Shown piece by piece: positions 22,622 to 30,568 of a stretch of DNA of 64,000 bases. The notes beneath the pieces were generated by a model. That model was not told where the DNA came from. It saw only the letters and a program-made list of their open reading frames with translations, and searched no databases. The stretch lies in the NCBI GenBank assembly GCA_017938625.1, contig JAGBBD010000050.1:1-64000 (forward strand). The letters are read 5' to 3'. The position numbers and the translations under genes were made by a program. The DNA is from Oscillospiraceae bacterium (lineage in GTDB: Bacteria > Bacillota > Clostridia > Oscillospirales > Oscillospiraceae). Position 1 is the first letter of the stretch. Every line of letters begins with the position of its first letter.

Positions 22622-24375
22622 GCATCAGAGTGATCATTGGCGAAGGCTCCTGCGGCATTGCCGCCGGCGCAGGTAAGGTGCGCACTGCCATCAAAGCGCT
22701 CCTGCAGGAAAAAGAACCCTTTGTTCTGGGCAGCACCGGCTGTATCGGCATGTGCTTCCTGGAGCCCATTGTGGATATTTATGAGGACAAGACTCTTGTC
22801 CGCCGCCTGGTGAAGGTCACGGCCGACGATGCAGCCGCCATTGTGGAAGCTGCACGCACCGGCGATCTGAGCAAGGTGGACAGCATCACCATCTCTGATG
22901 ACGATGCCGAGTTCCTCTCCCGTCAGACCCGTATCGCTCTGCGTCACTGCGGTCTGATCGACCCCACTTCTCTGGACGACTATCGCGCAGCCGATGGCTA
23001 CCGGGCTCTGGAAAAGGTGCTCAAGACCATGACACCCGAGCAGGTCATCGAAGAGATCAAGACTTCCGGTCTTGCAGGCCGCGGCGGTGCAGGCTTCCCC
23101 ACCTGGTTCAAGTGGAACGCAGCCCGTCAGAGTGAAGCCACTCCCAAGTATCTGATCTGCAACGCCGACGAGGGCGACCCCGGCGCATTCATGGATCGTG
23201 CCGTTATCGAGTCCGATCCCCACAATCTGATCGAAGGTATGCTCATCGGCGCTTATGCCATCGGCGCAAGCGAGATGATCGTCTATGTCCGTGCGGAGTA
23301 TCCTCTTGCCATCGTCCATCTGACGGAAGCCATTGAGCAGGCAAAGAAGGCAAATCTGCTGGGCGAAAACATCCTCGGCACCGGCTTCAGCTGCGATATG
23401 CGCATCAAGGCAGGCGCAGGCGCATTCGTCTGCGGCGAAGAAACTGCTCTGATCGAATCTCTGGAAGGCAAGCGCGGCATGCCTCGTCTGAAGCCTCCCT
23501 TCCCCGCACAGAAGGGCTACTTCGATCAGCCCTCCAACATCAACAACGTGGAGACCTTTGCAAACGTTGCATGGATCCTGAACAACGGCGGCGAAGCCTT
23601 CGCAGCCATGGGTACCGAAAATTCCAAGGGCACCAAGGTCTTCGCTCTGACCGGCAAGATCAAGAAGGGCGGCCTGGTGGAGATCCCCATGGGCAAGACC
23701 CTGCGCGACGTCATCTTCGGCATCGGCGGCGGCATCCGCGGCGGCAAGGAATTCAAGGCTGTTCAGATGGGCGGCCCCTCCGGCGGCTGCATCCCCGCAG
23801 ATCTGCTGGATACGGTCATCGACTATAAGGCTCTGGGCGCTACCGGCGCCATCATGGGCTCCGGCGGCATGGTCGTCATGGACGAAAGCACCTGCATGGT
23901 GGGCATGGCAAAGTTCTTCCTGGACTTCACCGCAGACGAGAGCTGCGGCAAGTGCGTGCCCTGCCGTATCGGCACCAAGCGTATGCAGGAGATCCTGACC
24001 CGTATCGTCAACGGCGAAGGCAAGGAAGGCGACATTGAACTGCTGGAAGAGCTGTGCCTCGGTATCAAGGACGGCGCTCTGTGCGGTCTGGGCCAGACTG
24101 CTCCCAACCCTGTTCTGACCACCATCCGTTATTTCCGCCACGAGTATGAGGCACACATCCGCGACAAGAAGTGTCCTGCCAAGGAGTGCCCTGCTCTGCG
24201 TACTTACTCCATCGATCCCGACAAGTGCAAGGGCTGTACCATGTGTGCCAAGAAGTGCCCTGCCAATGCCATCACCGGCGAAAAGAAGCAGCCCCATGTC
24301 ATTGACGCAAATCTGTGTATCCGTTGTGACCAGTGCCGTTCGAACTGTAAGTTCGACGCTATCATCGTAGAATAA
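22618..24375 (+). CDS. NuoF/HydB-like NADH- and FMN-binding subunit
   Basis: The 585-aa protein has an N-terminal thioredoxin-like domain, a NuoF core with the nucleotide loop GRGGAGFPTWFKW and the FMN-binding ICNADEGDPGAF region, the [4Fe-4S] ligand motif ESCGKCVPCRIGTKRM, and two C-terminal ferredoxin clusters (CKGCTMCAKKCP and CIRCDQCRSNC). It is the NAD(H)-reactive subunit of soluble hydrogenase-like or transhydrogenase complexes. No hydrogenase large subunit is nearby; the third gene is an NADPH-oxidoreductase instead. It is translationally coupled to the NuoE-like gene. Confidence 0.92.
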   Translation: MSIRVIIGEGSCGIAAGAGKVRTAIKALLQEKEPFVLGSTGCIGMCFLEPIVDIYEDKTLVRRLVKVTADDAAAIVEAARTGDLSKVDSITISDDDAEFLSRQTRIALRHCGLIDPTSLDDYRAADGYRALEKVLKTMTPEQVIEEIKTSGLAGRGGAGFPTWFKWNAARQSEATPKYLICNADEGDPGAFMDRAVIESDPHNLIEGMLIGAYAIGASEMIVYVRAEYPLAIVHLTEAIEQAKKANLLGENILGTGFSCDMRIKAGAGAFVCGEETALIESLEGKRGMPRLKPPFPAQKGYFDQPSNINNVETFANVAWILNNGGEAFAAMGTENSKGTKVFALTGKIKKGGLVEIPMGKTLRDVIFGIGGGIRGGKEFKAVQMGGPSGGCIPADLLDTVIDYKALGATGAIMGSGGMVVMDESTCMVGMAKFFLDFTADESCGKCVPCRIGTKRMQEILTRIVNGEGKEGDIELLEELCLGIKDGALCGLGQTAPNPVLTTIRYFRHEYEAHIRDKKCPAKECPALRTYSIDPDKCKGCTMCAKKCPANAITGEKKQPHVIDANLCIRCDQCRSNCKFDAIIVE

Positions 24376-24388
24376 GGAGGCGACTACA

Positions 24389-26419
24389 ATGGCAGATATC
24401 AAAATCATCATTGACGGTCGCGAGTGCATCGGCAAGGCCGGTGACACCATTCTGACCATTGCCGCCCAGAACGGCATTGAGATCCCCAACCTGTGCTATA
24501 ACAAGAACCTGAAGGTCTACGGCGCCTGCGGTCTGTGCGTGGTGGAAGTGGAAAATGTTCCCAAGCTGCTGCGTGCCTGTGCTACCGTTGCGCAGGACGG
24601 ACAGGTCGTCCATACCGACACCCAGCGTGTCAGACAGGCCAGAAAGATCGCCCTGGAGCTGCTCATGTCCGACCACGAAGGCGACTGCAAGGGCCCCTGC
24701 GTGCTGGGCTGCCCTGCCAACACCGACGCGCAGGGCTATGTGAAGCAGATCGCTCTGGGCAACGACCGTGAGGCTGTGAAGATCATCAAGGAAAAGGTGC
24801 CCCTGCCTGCTTCCATCGGCAGAGTCTGCCCCCATCCCTGTGAGACCAACTGCCGCAGAGGTCTGGTGGAACAGCCTCTGTCCATCGCCTATCTGAAGGC
24901 CTTCGCAGCTGACAACGATCTGGCATCCGCCGATCCCTACAAGCCTGCTGTGCAGGCAGCTACCGACAAGAAGGTGGCTGTCATCGGCGGCGGCCCTGCA
25001 GGTCTGACGGCTGCTTATCAGCTGGCTGTTATGGGCCACGCTGTGACCATTTACGACATGATGCCCGAAATGGGCGGCATGCTCCGCTACGGCATCCCCG
25101 AGTACCGTCTGCCCAAGAAGGTGCTGGCAAGCGAAGTGAAGCTCATCGCGGATCTGGGCGTTGCCATGAAGAACAACGTCAAGGTCGGTACCGATGTGAC
25201 TCTGGAGAGCCTGCGCGCAGAGTATGACGCTGTTCTGGTGGCTGTGGGCGCATGGAAGTCCACCGGCGTGGGCTGCACCGGCGACGACCTGCAGGGCGTC
25301 GTAGGCGGCATCGATATGCTCCGCGAAGTCAACGAGGGCAAGATTCCTTCCCTGGGCAAGAATGTGGCAGTCGTGGGCGGCGGCAACGTTGCCATGGACG
25401 CCTGCCGTACCTCCGTCCGCTGCGGCGCAGAGAACGTGTACGTCATCTACCGCCGTACCCGTGCAGAAGCTCCTGCCGAAGATCTGGAGATCGAAGAGGC
25501 TCTGGAAGAGGGCGTGGAGTTCAAGTGGCTGACCAATCCTGCCGAGATCCTTGGCGAAAACGGCAAGGTCACCCAGATCAAGCTGCAGGTCATGGAGCTG
25601 GGCGAGCCCGATGCTTCCGGCCGCCGCAAGCCCGTGCCCGTGGAAGGCAAGTTCGAAACTCTGGCTGTGGATACGGTCATCTCCGCCATCGGTCAGCGCT
25701 GCGCTCTGGAAGGATTTGAGGCTCTGACTCAGACCAAGAAGGGCACGCTGGAAGCCGACGAGAACACCTGCCTGACCAATCTGGAAGGCGTGTTCGCTGT
25801 GGGCGATGCCACCAACCGCGGTCCCTCTATCGCTGTCAACGCCATCGCAGAGGCAAATGCCGCTGCCAAGGCCATCGATGCTTACCTGACCGGCAAGTGC
25901 ATGGTCGCTGCCAAGCCTTACTACTCCGAGCGCAAGGTCACTTCCGAGGACTTTGCCGACCGTGAGAAGCTGCCCAGAGCAGAGATGTCCTGCAAGGATC
26001 CCAAGGTCAGAAGAGGCAACTTTGATGCCGTCATCAACGGCTTCACCGAGGAGCAGGCAAGAGCCGAAGCCAAGCGCTGCCTGGAGTGCGGCTGCCATGA
26101 CTTCGATGACTGCAAGCTCATCCGCTATGCCAACTTCCAGCCCATCGATCCTGCCCGTCTGGAAGGCTCCAAGCATGAGTGCTACAAGGAGCAGCGCCTC
26201 GTCACCATCGAGCGTGACCAGGGCAAGTGCATCCTGTGCAACCTGTGTGTGCGTACCTGCCGTGAAGAAGTGGGCAAGGGCCTGCTGGGTCTGGTCGGCA
26301 GAGGCTTCAAGACTGTGATCAAGCCTGAGTTCGAGGGCAGCGACGCAGTTTCCGCCTGCAAGGATTGCCATAAGTGCGCAGATCTGTGTCCCACCGGCGC
26401 ACTGAAGATTCTGAAGTAA
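24389..26419 (+). CDS. NfnB/GltD-like NADPH oxidoreductase with extra Fe-S domains
   Basis: The 676-aa flavoprotein starts with a NuoG-like [2Fe-2S] domain (CYNKNLKVYGACGLC), followed by a GltD-type Fe-S helix domain (CVLGCPANTDAQ, CPHPCETNC), an FAD site (GGGPAGLTAAYQLA), an NAD(P)H site (VGGGNVAMDACRTS) and C-terminal clusters (CILCNLCVRTC, CKDCHKCADLCPTGAL). Together with NuoE/NuoF-like subunits this gives the composition of the Sporomusa-type (Stn) electron-bifurcating transhydrogenase that links NADH, NADPH and ferredoxin. That identity is inferred from domain content. TAAGGAGGCG precedes ATG at 24389; a strong terminator follows at 26473. Confidence 0.88.
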   Translation: MADIKIIIDGRECIGKAGDTILTIAAQNGIEIPNLCYNKNLKVYGACGLCVVEVENVPKLLRACATVAQDGQVVHTDTQRVRQARKIALELLMSDHEGDCKGPCVLGCPANTDAQGYVKQIALGNDREAVKIIKEKVPLPASIGRVCPHPCETNCRRGLVEQPLSIAYLKAFAADNDLASADPYKPAVQAATDKKVAVIGGGPAGLTAAYQLAVMGHAVTIYDMMPEMGGMLRYGIPEYRLPKKVLASEVKLIADLGVAMKNNVKVGTDVTLESLRAEYDAVLVAVGAWKSTGVGCTGDDLQGVVGGIDMLREVNEGKIPSLGKNVAVVGGGNVAMDACRTSVRCGAENVYVIYRRTRAEAPAEDLEIEEALEEGVEFKWLTNPAEILGENGKVTQIKLQVMELGEPDASGRRKPVPVEGKFETLAVDTVISAIGQRCALEGFEALTQTKKGTLEADENTCLTNLEGVFAVGDATNRGPSIAVNAIAEANAAAKAIDAYLTGKCMVAAKPYYSERKVTSEDFADREKLPRAEMSCKDPKVRRGNFDAVINGFTEEQARAEAKRCLECGCHDFDDCKLIRYANFQPIDPARLEGSKHECYKEQRLVTIERDQGKCILCNLCVRTCREEVGKGLLGLVGRGFKTVIKPEFEGSDAVSACKDCHKCADLCPTGALKILK

Positions 26420-26472
26420 CACATCTCATGTAACCAATGAACAGATCGCCGGCGGTTGCCAGCGGTTACGCA

Positions 26473-26505
26473 AGCAGCCGGAAGCCACCCTTCCGGCTGC
26501 TTTTT
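26473..26505 (+). terminator. Terminator of the transhydrogenase-type operon
   Basis: AGCAGCCGGAAG pairs with CTTCCGGCTGCT, followed by TTTT. It lies 53 bp after the stop. Confidence 0.9.
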
Positions 26506-26518
26506 AAGGAGAAAGAAT

Positions 26519-26803
26519 ATGATTCGTCACGTCATTATGTGGAAATTCAAGGAAGAGGAAACAGAAAAAATGCACGAGTTCCTCACCGGTCTCAAGGCGC
26601 TGGATGGTGTGATCCCGGAGATCCTCTCCATGGAGGTGGGCATCAACTGCAAGGACGGCAACAACTATGATGCCTGCCTGATCGCAGATTTTGCCGACTT
26701 TGATGCGCTGGAGCGCTATAAAAACGATCCCCGCCATGTGGCAGTGTCTCAGCTGTGCAAGTCTATCCGCACGGCGCGCGGCGCTGTGGATTTTGAGGTG
26801 TGA
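26519..26803 (+). CDS. Dabb (stress-responsive A/B barrel) domain protein
   Basis: The 94-aa protein matches the dimeric alpha/beta Dabb fold: MIRHVIMWKFKEE at the start, central LTGLKAL, and the C-terminal signature DFADFDALERYKNDPRHV. Such proteins are small cytoplasmic barrels of mostly unknown substrate. The ATG at 26519 follows TAAGGAGAAAGA. The ZIP transporter gene starts 2 bp after its stop, so they form an operon. Confidence 0.85.
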   Translation: MIRHVIMWKFKEEETEKMHEFLTGLKALDGVIPEILSMEVGINCKDGNNYDACLIADFADFDALERYKNDPRHVAVSQLCKSIRTARGAVDFEV

Positions 26804-26805
26804 CC

Positions 26806-27627
26806 ATGCTGGGTACCGTTATTGCAGTTACCGTGATTGCGGCAGTCGGCGGCACCGGCTTGGGTGGTCTGCTGGGTGTGGTTCTGAAACGGGAATCGGA
26901 AAAGATCGTCAGTCTGCTGCTGAGCTTTGCGGCAGGTGTTATGATCGCCATCTGCTTCTTTGACCTGCTTCCCGAAGCCATGGACGGTGCATCCGTCCGG
27001 GTGGTCGTTGCAGGAGCGCTGGCAGGCTATCTTGTGGTGCAGGGCCTCAACTATTTGATCGACCGTCATGCAAACCCGGAAGTGCCTCATATCGACAAGG
27101 CACATCCCAAGACGGCAGATGATCTGGGAGAACTGATCCATGCCAATCATCTGGAAGTTCATAAACAGCAAGGCTCTCGCAGAGAGCTGTTCGTTGCCGG
27201 TATCGTCATGGCTTGTGCCATTGCCCTGCACAATATTCCCGAGGGCATGGTCATCGGTGCATCCTATGCCGCAGGCGGTACGGCTGCAAGCAGCCTTGCC
27301 ATGGCGACTGTGATCGGTCTTCACAATGTGCCGGAAGGCATGGCGGTTTCCGTGCCTCTGGTGTCCGGTGGTATGAGCCGCAGCAGCGCTGTTTTGCTTA
27401 CAGCCCTGACAGGTGCACCCACCGTCATCGGTGCTGTGGCAGGCTACTATCTGGGTACCATGAGTCCTGTGATGCTGGCGCTGGCTTTGAGCTTTGCCGG
27501 CGGTGCCATGCTCAATGTGTCCTTCAGTGAGCTGCTGCCGGAGAGCATCCTCATGTGGCGCTCCAAGCTGCCTGCCTTTGCTGTTATGGTGGGCATATTC
27601 GTCGGCATGGCGATCGTATTTGCGTAA
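26806..27627 (+). CDS. ZIP-family divalent metal transporter
   Basis: The 273-aa membrane protein carries the two metal-site motifs of ZIP transporters, HNIPEGMVIG in TM4 and HNVPEGMAVS in TM5, with eight hydrophobic segments and a His-containing loop (HANPEVPHIDKAH) between TM3 and TM4. It likely imports zinc or related metals, as in the GufA/ZupT group. ATG 26806 is chosen over GTG 26800 because GAGGTG sits 5 bp upstream. A terminator follows. Confidence 0.93.
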   Translation: MLGTVIAVTVIAAVGGTGLGGLLGVVLKRESEKIVSLLLSFAAGVMIAICFFDLLPEAMDGASVRVVVAGALAGYLVVQGLNYLIDRHANPEVPHIDKAHPKTADDLGELIHANHLEVHKQQGSRRELFVAGIVMACAIALHNIPEGMVIGASYAAGGTAASSLAMATVIGLHNVPEGMAVSVPLVSGGMSRSSAVLLTALTGAPTVIGAVAGYYLGTMSPVMLALALSFAGGAMLNVSFSELLPESILMWRSKLPAFAVMVGIFVGMAIVFA

Positions 27628-27637
27628 GAACATCAAC

Positions 27638-27664
27638 AAGACGAGGCTCACGCCTCGTCTTTTG
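27638..27664 (+). terminator. Terminator after the ZIP transporter gene
   Basis: AAGACGAGGC-TCAC-GCCTCGTCTT followed by TT. Confidence 0.88.
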
Positions 27665-27759
27665 CTTGGCAATGCTGCGGGAGGAGAAAGGGGACGGCGC
27701 ACCTTGATATCCCGAGGACAGGCTGAAACACGCGCATAGAAAAATTTTAAAAATAATTG

Positions 27760-27788
27760 TTGACAAACCGGATCCCAATGTGTATAAT
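27760..27788 (+). promoter_or_regulatory. Consensus promoter of the tRNA gene
   Basis: TTGACA (27760-27765), 17 bp, TATAAT (27783-27788). Both hexamers are perfect. Confidence 0.93.
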
Positions 27789-27801
27789 AACCCTTGCTGA
27801 C

Positions 27802-27878
27802 GGACGATTAGCTCAGCTGGCTAGAGCATCCGCTTGACGTGCGGAAGGTCATAGGTTCGAGTCCTATATCGTCCACCA
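27802..27878 (+). tRNA. tRNA-Val (anticodon GAC)
   Basis: The acceptor stem GGACGAT/ATCGTCC, D arm AGCTCAGCTGGCTAGAGC, anticodon arm CCGC-TTGACGT-GCGG (anticodon GAC, codons GTC/GTT) and T arm TAGGTTCGAGTCCTA are all present. The CCA end is encoded. A perfect promoter precedes and a terminator follows, so it is a single-gene transcription unit. No integrated element is seen at its 3' end. Confidence 0.96.
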
Positions 27879-27882
27879 AACA

Positions 27883-27914
27883 AAAACCGCTATCGAAAGA
27901 TAGCGGTTTTTTGT
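27883..27914 (+). terminator. Terminator of the tRNA gene
   Basis: AAAACCGCTATC-GAAA-GATAGCGGTTTT with following T's. Confidence 0.92.
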
Positions 27915-27915
27915 T

Positions 27916-28560
27916 TTGGTGGACTGTTATGTGCGCGAGAACCTATTCTCCTTGCAATGACATTTTTCTTTGGCAGTGCGTAACTCTTCGTAGGGACACC
28001 CGTCCTCGGGTGTTCGTGTGCATACAAGCTGCTTACTGTGTGTGACCGACTGCAAGTGTGCTCGCAAGCGAATTCAACGGCACTTTTGTAATGCGACAAA
28101 AGTGCCCAAAAGCGCATCAAAGGGGAACCCTTTCGATGGGTTCCCCTTTGAAAACCCCTCCGCAAACGACCAAGAGGGGGACCTGCGGGTCCCCCTTCTT
28201 GGATCTCCCCCGGAGAGGTGGTCGATTCTGCATCCCATCTGCCTTATACATTCTTTTTCGCAACTGCACACCACAGGAGTGGGCACTTCGTACCTTGTAT
28301 GTCATTGCGAGGAGGGCGTTAGCCCGACGTGGCAATCTCAGAAAAGCATTGCCATCAGGTGCAGGTGCGTACTATACAGGCGGATTTTTAGATTGCCACG
28401 TCGCTCCTTCGTCGCTCCTCGCAATGACATACGTTGATCGACAGGGCGTATTTATTTGTAGGGACACCCGCCCTCGGGTGTCCGTGTGCAGGCAGAATCG
28501 ACGTTGCAAATTTCGGCGGTCAAGGGTCTGACCGCCCTACAGCGCGTAGTCCGCTTGTAT
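27916..28560. repeat. Repeat island: triple-hairpin module plus dispersed repeats
   Basis: No convincing gene is present. Units seen: GTAGGGACACCCGTCCTCGGGTGTTCGTGTGCA (about 27991-28022) and a second copy at 28459-28490; a module of three perfect hairpins at 28079-28202 (GGCACTTTTG/CAAAAGTGCC, CAAAGGGGAACCC/GGGTTCCCCTTTG, and a CCAAGA-GGGGGACC/GGTCCCCC-TCTTGG stem); a CATTGCGAGGAGGGCG...GGCAATCT element facing its inverted copy (28302-28338 and 28389-28430); and a GGGTCTGACCGCCC unit (about 28523-28540). Confidence 0.75.
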
Positions 28561-28568
28561 CCTTAGTG

Positions 28569-28619
28569 CAAGAAGAGCAATAACGGCTCACTTGAATGTG
28601 AGAGTTATTGCTCTTCTTG
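28569..28619 (-). terminator. Long hairpin at the end of the XRE gene
   Basis: A 16-bp perfect stem (CAAGAAGAGCAATAAC/GTTATTGCTCTTCTTG) encloses a second small stem CTCAC/GTGAG. It overlaps the last codons of the regulator gene. No clear T tract, so terminator function is uncertain. Confidence 0.55.
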
Positions 28620-28946
28620 TTGTGTTTTCAGTTCCGTGATCTGATTTTGACACTCTTCGATCACCGCTTCTGCGTCTTCAAGACACTTGAACTGGCGATT
28701 TCTTTGCATCAGTGTGTCAATACTGGTGTTGTACAGGTAAGAAAGCCGTACAAGCAATTCGGCAGGGATCTCAGTACGTCCAACCTCATATCCACTATAG
28801 CGCGCCTGTGATATGCCCAATAGCTTTGCAAGTTCTTTTTGAGAATACTCGTTTTCTTTCCGATATTTTTTCAAAGCTTCTGCAATTAAATGCTTTCTCT
28901 CAGAGAAAGAAAACTGACAAGCGTATGGTGCAAAAGGACAACTCAT
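28605..28946 (-). CDS. XRE-family transcriptional regulator
   Basis: The 113-aa protein has a helix-turn-helix at residues 20-78 (KKYRKENEYSQKELAKLLGISQARYSGYEVGRTEIP), then LLVRLSYLYNTSIDTLM and a C-terminal coiled coil (residues 88-112). This is the layout of small Cro/cI-type repressors that dimerise. It faces an 84-aa gene across a 149-bp gap with CAAC...GTTG palindromes, and its own start is preceded by GGGGTGGT. It lies 8.4 kb from the phage-type cluster, so a link to it is only a possibility. Confidence 0.9.
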   Translation of the reverse strand: MSCPFAPYACQFSFSERKHLIAEALKKYRKENEYSQKELAKLLGISQARYSGYEVGRTEIPAELLVRLSYLYNTSIDTLMQRNRQFKCLEDAEAVIEECQNQITELKTQQEEQ

Positions 28947-29095
28947 ATTACCACCCCACTAACAACATTATAATGATAATCATAAATTGACGCAATCTTT
29001 ATATTTCAACCAAATGTTGAAATACCACAAAACGTTGTTGACAAAGAAGGGTGGATCAATTATAATCAACATAATGTTGTATTGGAGGGGAACGT
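28947..29095. promoter_or_regulatory. Divergent control region with CAAC/GTTG operators
   Basis: A perfect rightward promoter TTGACA (29038-29043)-17 bp-TATAAT (29061-29066) drives the 84-aa gene. Inverted repeats TTTCAAC-CAAAT-GTTGAAA (29004-29022) and CAAC-ATAAT-GTTG (29067-29079) flank it, the second starting right after the -10, with a related CAACATTATAATG near 28963-28975 before the XRE gene. The placement fits repression by the XRE protein. Confidence 0.75.
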
Positions 29096-29350
29096 ATGCT
29101 CCAACATTTCATATCCTTTTCGACTTTGGAAAATTACAATGATCTGGTTATAGAACTGGAGAAACATCTCATGGCATTGGAGCTTTTGGCGATGGAGATC
29201 ACAGAACCACGGAGAGATCAGCAGAAAATGGATTGCATATATGGTTTGTTGTGGGACAGAGTATCTTACCTTGAACAAACTGTCAGCGAACTGCAGGCGT
29301 TTTATTCTGCAGTATTTCATGGGAGGGAATTCGGTCAGCAAGAAGAGTGA
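29096..29350 (+). CDS. 84-aa helical protein divergent from XRE regulator
   Basis: The product (MLQHFISFSTLENYNDLVIE...) is predicted almost entirely helical with two long helices (residues 10-35 and 45-72) and no membrane segment. GGAGGGGAACGT precedes ATG 29096 and a consensus promoter lies upstream with XRE-type operators. No family is recognised; it could be the target of the facing regulator. Confidence 0.7.
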   Translation: MLQHFISFSTLENYNDLVIELEKHLMALELLAMEITEPRRDQQKMDCIYGLLWDRVSYLEQTVSELQAFYSAVFHGREFGQQEE

Positions 29351-29359
29351 TCGTGCACC

Positions 29360-30208
29360 TCACCTCGGCTCGCGGCCCTCTTCAAACACACGGATCATCT
29401 CTCTTGTCAGACTGATGCCGTCGTCTTTGGCGGGCAGGGCGTGACGGTGGTGCCATTGTGCGAGGGCAAGCTCTGTCTCGTCCAGACGGATGGTGTCATC
29501 GCCGTCCAGATCGCAGTAGAAGCCCATGAGCACATTGCCGTCCACGCCCCAGGGCTGGCTTTTATAATAGCGGATATTTTTGACCTTTAAGCCCACTTCC
29601 TCCATGACCTCCCGCTGCACGGTCTGCTCCAGCGTCTCTCCGATCTCGGTGTAGCCGGCAATGAGGGCATAGCGGGCATAGGCTCTGCCTGCGTATTTGC
29701 TCAGCAGCAGACGGTCGCCGTCTGTCACAGCCACGATGACGGCAGGGGAGATCTTAGGGAAGATCATATTGCCGCAATGAGGGCAAAGGAGCATCCGCTC
29801 CTTGTGGTCATGCACCGTAGGTGTGCCGCAGCGTCCGCAGAAGCGATTGCTGCGGTACCACACAGAAAGATGCCGCGCTGTCATGACAGCGAAGCAGACC
29901 TCCTTGCTCTGCATCTGGCGCAGGGAGCGCATATCCTCGTAGGCAAAGTCGGGGCAGTCGCCTGCCTCTCCCATCCAGAGGAAATAGTTTTTTCCCTGCA
30001 TTTTGAAAATATAGCGGTAAGGCTCTTCGTCCCAATGCTCCCACAGAGCGGTGTTGACCTGCCCGACCGTGGGCAGCTCCAGAGAGTCGTCCTCGTGGCG
30101 GCGGATGAGCACATGGTTGTCGCGGACGCAGATCAGAATATCGTCGGAAGCAGGTGCTTTGACGGCAAACTCGTTTTCCAGTCTTCCAAATGTAAGGTCT
30201 TGCAGCAT
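29360..30208 (-). CDS. nudC: NAD+ diphosphatase (NADH pyrophosphatase)
   Basis: The 282-aa Nudix enzyme hydrolyses NAD(H) to AMP/NMN(H), and family members also decap NAD-capped RNA. A four-cysteine zinc ribbon (CGRCGTP...CPHCGN) precedes the Nudix box AGYTEIGETLEQTVQREVMEEVG, and the NudC-specific SQPW motif follows at KSQPWGVDGNVLMGF. E. coli has SQPWPFPxS here, so the downstream residues differ. The ATG at 30208 is preceded by AAGGAATGATACC; the longer frame upstream is not supported. It is convergent with the 84-aa gene, 9 bp apart. Confidence 0.92.
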   Translation of the reverse strand: MLQDLTFGRLENEFAVKAPASDDILICVRDNHVLIRRHEDDSLELPTVGQVNTALWEHWDEEPYRYIFKMQGKNYFLWMGEAGDCPDFAYEDMRSLRQMQSKEVCFAVMTARHLSVWYRSNRFCGRCGTPTVHDHKERMLLCPHCGNMIFPKISPAVIVAVTDGDRLLLSKYAGRAYARYALIAGYTEIGETLEQTVQREVMEEVGLKVKNIRYYKSQPWGVDGNVLMGFYCDLDGDDTIRLDETELALAQWHHRHALPAKDDGISLTREMIRVFEEGREPR

Positions 30209-30307
30209 GGTATCATTCCTTGTGTAAAGATAGCAATATTGTAGCACGGTTTTTTCTTGTTTTCCACAGAAGAAAGGGATATAATGCAGAAAAAGGGGGG
30301 AAGCGCC

Positions 30308-30532
30308 ATGAAGGAATATGAGATCTTTTATAAATTTGTCAACGGCTGCGCTGGAGAAGCCGCACCGCAGACGGAGTTTGACGAAGCGGAGCTGAACGAT
30401 CCTGCAGATTATATCCGCAGCAAGCACCCTGTGGACCATGGAAAGTTTGTCCGGCAGGAGCGTGACGGCACCATCGTCTACTGCTACGACACCGGCACGG
30501 TGAAGTATGTTTACGAATTTACGGAGATTTAA
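30308..30532 (+). CDS. 74-aa protein of unknown function
   Basis: A small acidic protein (MKEYEIFYKFVNGCAGE...) with C-terminal strands ending in VKYVYEFTEI. ATG 30308 follows GGGGGGAAGC; the in-frame ATG at 30284 lacks a site. It stands alone between nudC (divergent) and a shared terminator. No family recognised. Confidence 0.6.
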   Translation: MKEYEIFYKFVNGCAGEAAPQTEFDEAELNDPADYIRSKHPVDHGKFVRQERDGTIVYCYDTGTVKYVYEFTEI

Positions 30533-30568
30533 AAGAAGGACAAGGTTTTAAACCTTGTCCTTCTTTTT
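30532..30568. terminator. Bidirectional terminator
   Basis: AAAGAAGGACAAGG-TTTTAAA-CCTTGTCCTTCTTT serves the small rightward gene and the leftward GH2 gene. Confidence 0.88.

Noticed and set aside
22453..26422. Long minus-strand frames opposite the NuoE/NuoF/oxidoreductase operon (678 and 686 codons)
   Set aside because: The plus strand carries complete Fe-S, FMN and FAD motifs; the antisense frames arise from codon bias.
27802..27878. tRNA-Val as the integration site of the phage-type cluster
   Set aside because: No duplicated tRNA 3' end is seen near 2028 or 20163, and the tRNA is 7.6 kb away.
28018..28531. Open frames of 139-157 codons across the repeat island
   Set aside because: They are made of palindromic repeats, contain no RBS, and their translations only reflect hairpin sequence.
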